From Guyanagaster necrorhizus (taxonomy: Eukaryota; Basidiomycota; Agaricomycetes; Agaricales; Physalacriaceae): 64,000 nt of DNA. Below, in pieces: positions 59,222 through 64,000 of this stretch. Below the pieces are notes generated by a model. The model did no database searches. It was not told where the DNA came from and worked only from the letters and a program-made list of their open reading frames with translations. The position numbers and the translations under genes are program-made. The stretch is from the NCBI RefSeq assembly GCF_019112545.1, contig NW_025064902.1:232623-296622 (forward strand), written 5' to 3'. Position 1 is the first letter of the stretch. Every line of letters begins with the position of its first letter.

Positions 59222-60734
59222 TGATCTGCCTTTCTCTCAGCTATTATTGAGAGTACTACATGAAATCTTCCCTTTACTTTGCTATTGCAGTTTTATCTCT
59301 GTTCTTGTAGTAACTCCACTTTTCATCTATCTCTTATGTCTACAGATAAAAAGTATATAATTAGTATCACAGACTACTAGCTCATTGGAACATCTACTGA
59401 CAGAACACCAGACTCTCCTAGATCTGCTCTTATCCTCATTGTTATGAGACTATCAGATGCTATGAGTTCAGAATATCTGGATATGCAGTCCATCTTCTCT
59501 GCCAGGTTGAAGACACTTGCCTCTCAGCTGAGCAGAAAGTCCCACTTCCTAAAAGCAATCCAGAAATCCATACTATAAACATCAATGCCAAAGAAGGAGT
59601 CATCCTTTGAAGAGAGTATGGCAAAGAAACACCATTGGTCAAGATCTTCATCATAGATCTCAACAAAAAATGACAAAACTTAACAGAGAAACACTGCTCT
59701 GCAAGCCCTCCAGCCCTATCTGCAACTGACAGCCCTTCTGACAGGGCAAGTAGCTCTATCATCTCACTGATAATGACAGTGACTCTCTATCATCACCATG
59801 ATGCTCTTGCCAAACCTGTAGCACTCCTCTACTCTGAAGAGAAAGATTCTCTTCTGATGGCTCTAATTTCAAAGCCTCCAATACTGCTGTCAGAGAAGAT
59901 AGTGAAGTCCCCTGTGGACTGATACTGCAATGAGTATCAAGTGAGGATTAAACCTCTTTACCTCTCTACTTCCCTCCCTAAAGCCTCAGGGCTTTTCTTA
60001 GTCTAACTGCAAGAGCCACTGATGAAGTCTTACAAACTGTACAAGAGGCAGTCACTCAACATCAGGCCACCTCCCTTTAATAATGAAACTAAAAAAGGCT
60101 GGAGGCTCAATGACAATAAAAACAGAAGCTAGAATGAAAGCTCAACATATGATGTCTGGAGCAGAACCTTTTCCATGCCTCCTTCTATGCTCTCATACTC
60201 TGTATTGCTCTAGCCCATACCTATGAACAATAGCCTGTGAGATCAGTCACTCTGCTCTATACTCTCTCTCAACAGGTTGAGAGTCCAGTTACCTCCATCT
60301 GAGCTCTTATCATCTCAAGTGGCATGGATAAATATACCTAGCAAATTCATCAAGCTGAAGAGCTCAATTTCTGGGACCACTATCAGGCCTAGGAGGAATT
60401 AGATAGAGTATGAGCCTGACTTAAACAGAAGGCCTGATGGATTCAAAAGACAATAAAACAGGAAGAAAAAGAAGAAGTGGCTAAAAAAGGAGTATCAGAG
60501 GATTCAGAGAGAGACAGCATACACTCTGCCCACTGAGGCATCATGGTGCATGATAGACTTAGAATGCTGATGGGCTGAACCAGTCTGAGCAGAAGAGCAA
60601 GAAGAAATTTTTCAGTAATGTTATGGTTATCACTCTTTTCAAGTTTAACATGCAATATCCCTCTTATGCTTACCAGACACACTCTCTCTATAAAATCAGA
60701 TGGAAATCTGAATTCATGCCAGCAAGTCTCTCAC
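59222..60734 (+). pseudogene. G6 internal region, unrecognised gag-like frames
   Basis: Open stretches occur (ESSTYDVWSRTFSMPPSMLS; SILSLNRLRVQLPPSELLSS) but no zinc knuckle, capsid motif or protease is found, and the block differs from the G4/G5/G7 gag. It follows a PBS, so it should be a gag or leader region of a divergent F2-like element. There is no purine tract before 60735, so the next LTR is not this element's own 3' LTR. Confidence 0.45.
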
Positions 60735-61273
60735 TGTTATAATTTTTCCTATCTTTTCTTTTCTTTTTCCCTTCAGAAATGATCCCTATCTTTGCTTAGT
60801 CAGAGTGCTTAGGCTAGTGCTTAGGACCATGGGAACACTTAGCTCAGCAATCCAGTCAGTCATCATCTTATCGCACTGCTGTGTGCTGTGAAGAGAGAGA
60901 CAATGCTCCTTTTGTTCCCAAATAGCAGTGCAGCAGTAACAGCACAACAGCAGGACAACAGCTTTTGTGGAGAGCCTGGCAACAGCAGGGGTAACAGCTC
61001 TATGACAGACAATATCTTTTGTGAACTTCTATTAATAGTTAGATAACAGAACAGTATTTAAGTAGCACTGTTTTTGCTGTAGTAGCTCCAGCATTAAGCT
61101 AAAGTTTATTCTTCACCATTTACTCTCGAGCTCAGGCTTCTTGCCACATCTTGAACCACTACCACCATTGACTTTGTGAACTCAGTCAGTCTAATCCAAA
61201 GTGTGAGGTTCTGAACTGTTTATCACATGTTGATAGTCACATGAAATTTAGGCTTAATAATTAGCTTAATGCT
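60735..61273 (+). repeat. G7 5' LTR (F2) and self-priming PBS
   Basis: The LTR is 60735-61259 (525 bp, TGTTATAATTTTTC to a decayed CTTAATA). A TATTTAAG box lies near 61054 and AGCATTAAGCTAA at 61089-61101, 35 nt downstream. The PBS is TTAGCTTAATGCT at 61261-61273, the exact 13/13 reverse complement. Relative to other copies, both sites share a T-to-A change that CpG decay cannot explain. Confidence 0.8.
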
Positions 61274-61314
61274 TATCATTTCCTTCCTCAAGCCCAATTA
61301 TGCTGAGGAACTGA

Positions 61315-64000
61315 ATGCCCCCTGCCTTTAACCCTTCTGATCCAAACTTTACTCATGAGTTCTTTGAACTCTTGGCTTCTATCATAGGAATCTTGATCAG
61401 TCTATTGGTGATCATACAGCTGTACTGTGGACACCAATCGATCATAGCTTGGACAATCAGGCACTATCACAAATTCCAATGCATCCAAACCATCCTCTGC
61501 AATGTCACACCAGACCTCCCCCTTCACAACATTCCTGCCTCTGCCCGACAGTCCTTCTGATCCACAGAAGAAACAGACCCTGAAAACATCTCTGAGAGCT
61601 TGACTCAGGAACATCCTAGGGAAGAAGAGGAGCAGCATCAGCAGCACACATACCCTCTGTGATCCCTGTCTGCAATCATCCAAGACCCTGGAAACTCTTG
61701 GGCTACAAGGTTTTGACAACCCCAACCTGACACCCCTATTCTGTCCTCCAAGCATGGTGTCCCAGCAACCAGGATGACAACTCCCGTTCCTAGCACTGGC
61801 ATTAGGTGCCATGCTAGAGACTCCATGGATGGCTCAAGGAACCATAGGTTCCAGAGGCCATGGATCCTGAAGATCAATGTCAGCACAAAGTAAAAGTACT
61901 GACCACAGGACAGGGATCGATAATGACCCCTACTGGAATGATGACAGCAATGAGTGCCACTGGTGGTGAACTGCTGCCATCAAGGCCAACTGGTTGGAGC
62001 ACTGTGCAGCTAGCGATGATACTAGCAGAACAGAGGGCATACGAACAGTTTCAACAGAAACACAACCAACCTCAGCCTCTCCTTTAGTCCTCTCCAGAGA
62101 GAACCAAATTTGACATGCCCAAAACCTTCCCAAGTACAGGCAGAAGCAGGCACACATTGACAACAAAATCACAAGAGAGAATGTCCTCTTCAGGCAGTAC
62201 CTCCAGGCATGAGCAGCAGAGGAGTGTTGAAGGAATGAGAGAGATAGTCAGACTACCACAGCTATTGGAACAACCACCCCTGACTCTCCATTCTGAGAAC
62301 CAGCCACTCCCACCACTGAGTCCAACCCCTGGGCAGACCCCATCAGGAATGAGGCCCCAAGTCACCTCAGCAACAGCTGCCCACTATTGTATGGGACTGA
62401 TATCATCACAGACACAGATGACATCCCCATATGAGAAAATGAGATACCAGAGGAGAGAGAGACCATTGGAGGGGACAATAAGAGTATTGACCCTACTGGT
62501 GATCTCAAGAAGTTCCTTGACAGGAACTTTGCAGCCCTATTCCTCAACCCAAAGTTTTACAGAAACTTCTGCTGGTATTGCAGAGCAATGGCACTGACAA
62601 CAATAAGCATCGAGGAGCTGCCAGAGCAGCCTGAGCAGCCTGCTCCTCAACTCAGACTCAATAACACTGATCCCAGCATGCAACCTCAGCCCAGCCACCC
62701 TGAAGGTCTTCAACCCACACAACAGTTCCCTCCTAGAGAAAGAGGAGGTGACCAACATGGACAACAAGGATGAGGAGGAGGACTCTGATCAGGAAGTTGA
62801 AGATCCTCTCTCTGAGTGGAAGGTGGGATTTAAGCCCCTAACAAGGGAAGAGTTGCAACAGAAAGAACATGAGGTGTGAGAAGAGGACTTCATTCAGTTG
62901 TATCAGGAGCAGGTAGCTGAGTTATGGAGGGATGACTGCTGGCTGAAGTCATCCATAGGATGAAGGTATGCCTCTGCTGATTTTATTGAACAGGAGGAGA
63001 TTTTACAATATGCAGCCACTGAGCAGGCTATTTTTAATTTTAATCAAAGATATTTACATTATCAGATGGGACCATTACTGCCATACAAGCTGAAGTATGG
63101 CAGAAGAGAGGCACCCAAGCCTTGGATGCTGAGTGTAATACCACCCAGATCAGCATACACTGCACCATCAATCTGATCAGCAACATCACAATATTTGTTC
63201 ACTATGTTGGCCATTTGCAGTTCAGCATCTGAGCTGTCCCAATATCGACCCAAGCCAAATAGCCACTTCCCAAACCCATGGAGGTTCTCAGTTCAGTGAT
63301 TATTTGCTGGACAACCACTGCCTGATGAAGCCAAAGGCAGTGGAGCAGCCCCCACAGCTTTGGAAGGAGATGGCTCTGATGCCATGGCCCAAAGATGGAC
63401 CATCCAGAATAGGCAGATCATGTGAAAGAAGCCTCCCCCACTGGAAAGTCCCATTGCCAATGATGGATCTCTCCATTTGTTCTCTGGTCTGTCAGAAGGA
63501 TAGGTGGGCCCACCTGGAGGTGCACCCCTAAACCTGATGTCTCCTATCGCCGCAGGGGTGCAGATTTTAAAGGTCATGCCAACCTTGGTATAGGATCTGC
63601 TCCCCTTCAAAGAGGCTTCAGATGACATCGATCAATTTCTTATGGACTGCAATCAATATTTCTAAGTATTCACCTCGTACTTCCTACTTGACATGTACAA
63701 GGTGACATACACTTTGACTTATCTGGAAGATAAGGCAAAGGTGTGGTGGGTGCTTCTTGCCCCTGCCTTCTGGTCAACCATGTGACAACATCACCACTAC
63801 TCCTCATGGCCAGTATTCAAACAAATGATCTGAGACAAATTCACAGATCCAGCCATCCAAAAAGTCCACAAACAGAAGATGAAGGACTACAAGATGGGTG
63901 ACAAAGTGGCCACCAACTACTTTGATGAGTTAGAACGACTCAGAAAACTTGCCAGAGTATGAGAAGACATAGCTGACATCAGGCAGATGGTCGAATATAT
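61315..64000 (+). pseudogene. G7 gag, least decayed F2 copy, runs off the window
   Basis: It starts MPPAFNPSDPNFTHEFFELL, with a hydrophobic stretch LLASIIGILISLLVIIQLYC (about residues 19-39), then LPLHNIPASARQSF. A Pro/Gln/Ser-rich region follows (61560-62560), with FLNPKFYRNFCWYCRAM near 62535-62590 and an acidic region. The capsid domain near 63610-63980 has ASDDIDQFLMDCNQYF, FLLDMYKVTYTLTYLEDKAK and YKMGDKVATNYFDELERL. Frames are broken by a few TGA/TAA codons and shifts. More CpG survives here than in G1-G6 (for example near 61915, 62015 and 63545). No protease is reached. Confidence 0.78.

Noticed and set aside
58767..61259. 58767-61259 as one complete element with paired LTRs
   Set aside because: The two LTRs differ in length (441 and 525 bp) and self-primer sequence, there is no purine tract before 60735, and each is followed by its own PBS, so both are 5' LTRs.

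Overview
The window looks like the repeat-rich chromosome of a filamentous basidiomycete, probably an agaricomycete. Three things point there: spliceosomal genes with very short introns (46-80 nt), a secreted propeller lactonase of the fungal carboxy-muconate cyclase type, and Ty3/gypsy chromoviruses and Ty1/copia elements of fungal type. About 59 of the 64 kb is LTR-retrotransposon sequence in several generations. A species cannot be named from the sequence; a large, transposon-swollen genome such as that of an ectomycorrhizal mushroom would fit.

Layout: (1) 1-3180, 3' half of a young CpG-rich chromovirus (family F1, + strand) carrying a spliced antisense zinc-cluster gene between pol and its LTR. 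(2) 3181-7167, an older F1 element (- strand) that the first one interrupts. (3) 7168-8735, a copia element that the second one interrupts. (4) 8736-14584, relics: a copia RT piece, a solo F2 LTR with perfect target duplication, an F1 LTR, the 3' end of an F2 chromovirus, and unassigned DNA. (5) 14585-18787, the only ordinary host island: a broken unidentified gene, a secreted muconate-cyclase-like lactonase (+) and a two-finger C2H2 transcription factor (-), arranged convergently, with a 39-bp-arm hairpin at the right edge. (6) 18788-26072, one copia element (- strand) split by a long LTR-like repeat (family F3), which is itself split by a solo F1 LTR. (7) 26073-52199, four F2 chromovirus copies, all on the - strand, separated by F3 copies and one unrelated 1.4-kb block. 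(8) 52200-58766, an F3 fragment, a + strand copia pol with its 3' LTR, a third gypsy lineage, and AT-rich unassigned DNA. (9) 58767-64000, two + strand F2 elements; the last is the least decayed and runs off the window.

Two signals run through the whole window. First, CpG is almost absent from the transposons but normal in the gene island and in the young F1 element. Arg CGA codons have become TGA stops throughout, so nearly every transposon frame is broken in the same way. This fits methylation-driven CpG decay. Second, in both chromovirus families the sequence just inside the 5' LTR is not tRNA-like. It is the reverse complement of an 11-13 nt stretch about 33-35 nt downstream of the LTR TATA box, which is where the transcript should start. 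This is the layout expected for self-primed reverse transcription (Tf1/sushi type). In the youngest F2 element the two sites match 13/13 and share a non-CpG substitution.

The host genes are unlikely to form a pathway. The lactonase is predicted to act outside the cell on aromatic-derived or other lactone-type substrates, and the transcription factor is a nuclear Msn2-like regulator. Counts, alignments and homology searches were not possible; all edges are read by eye.
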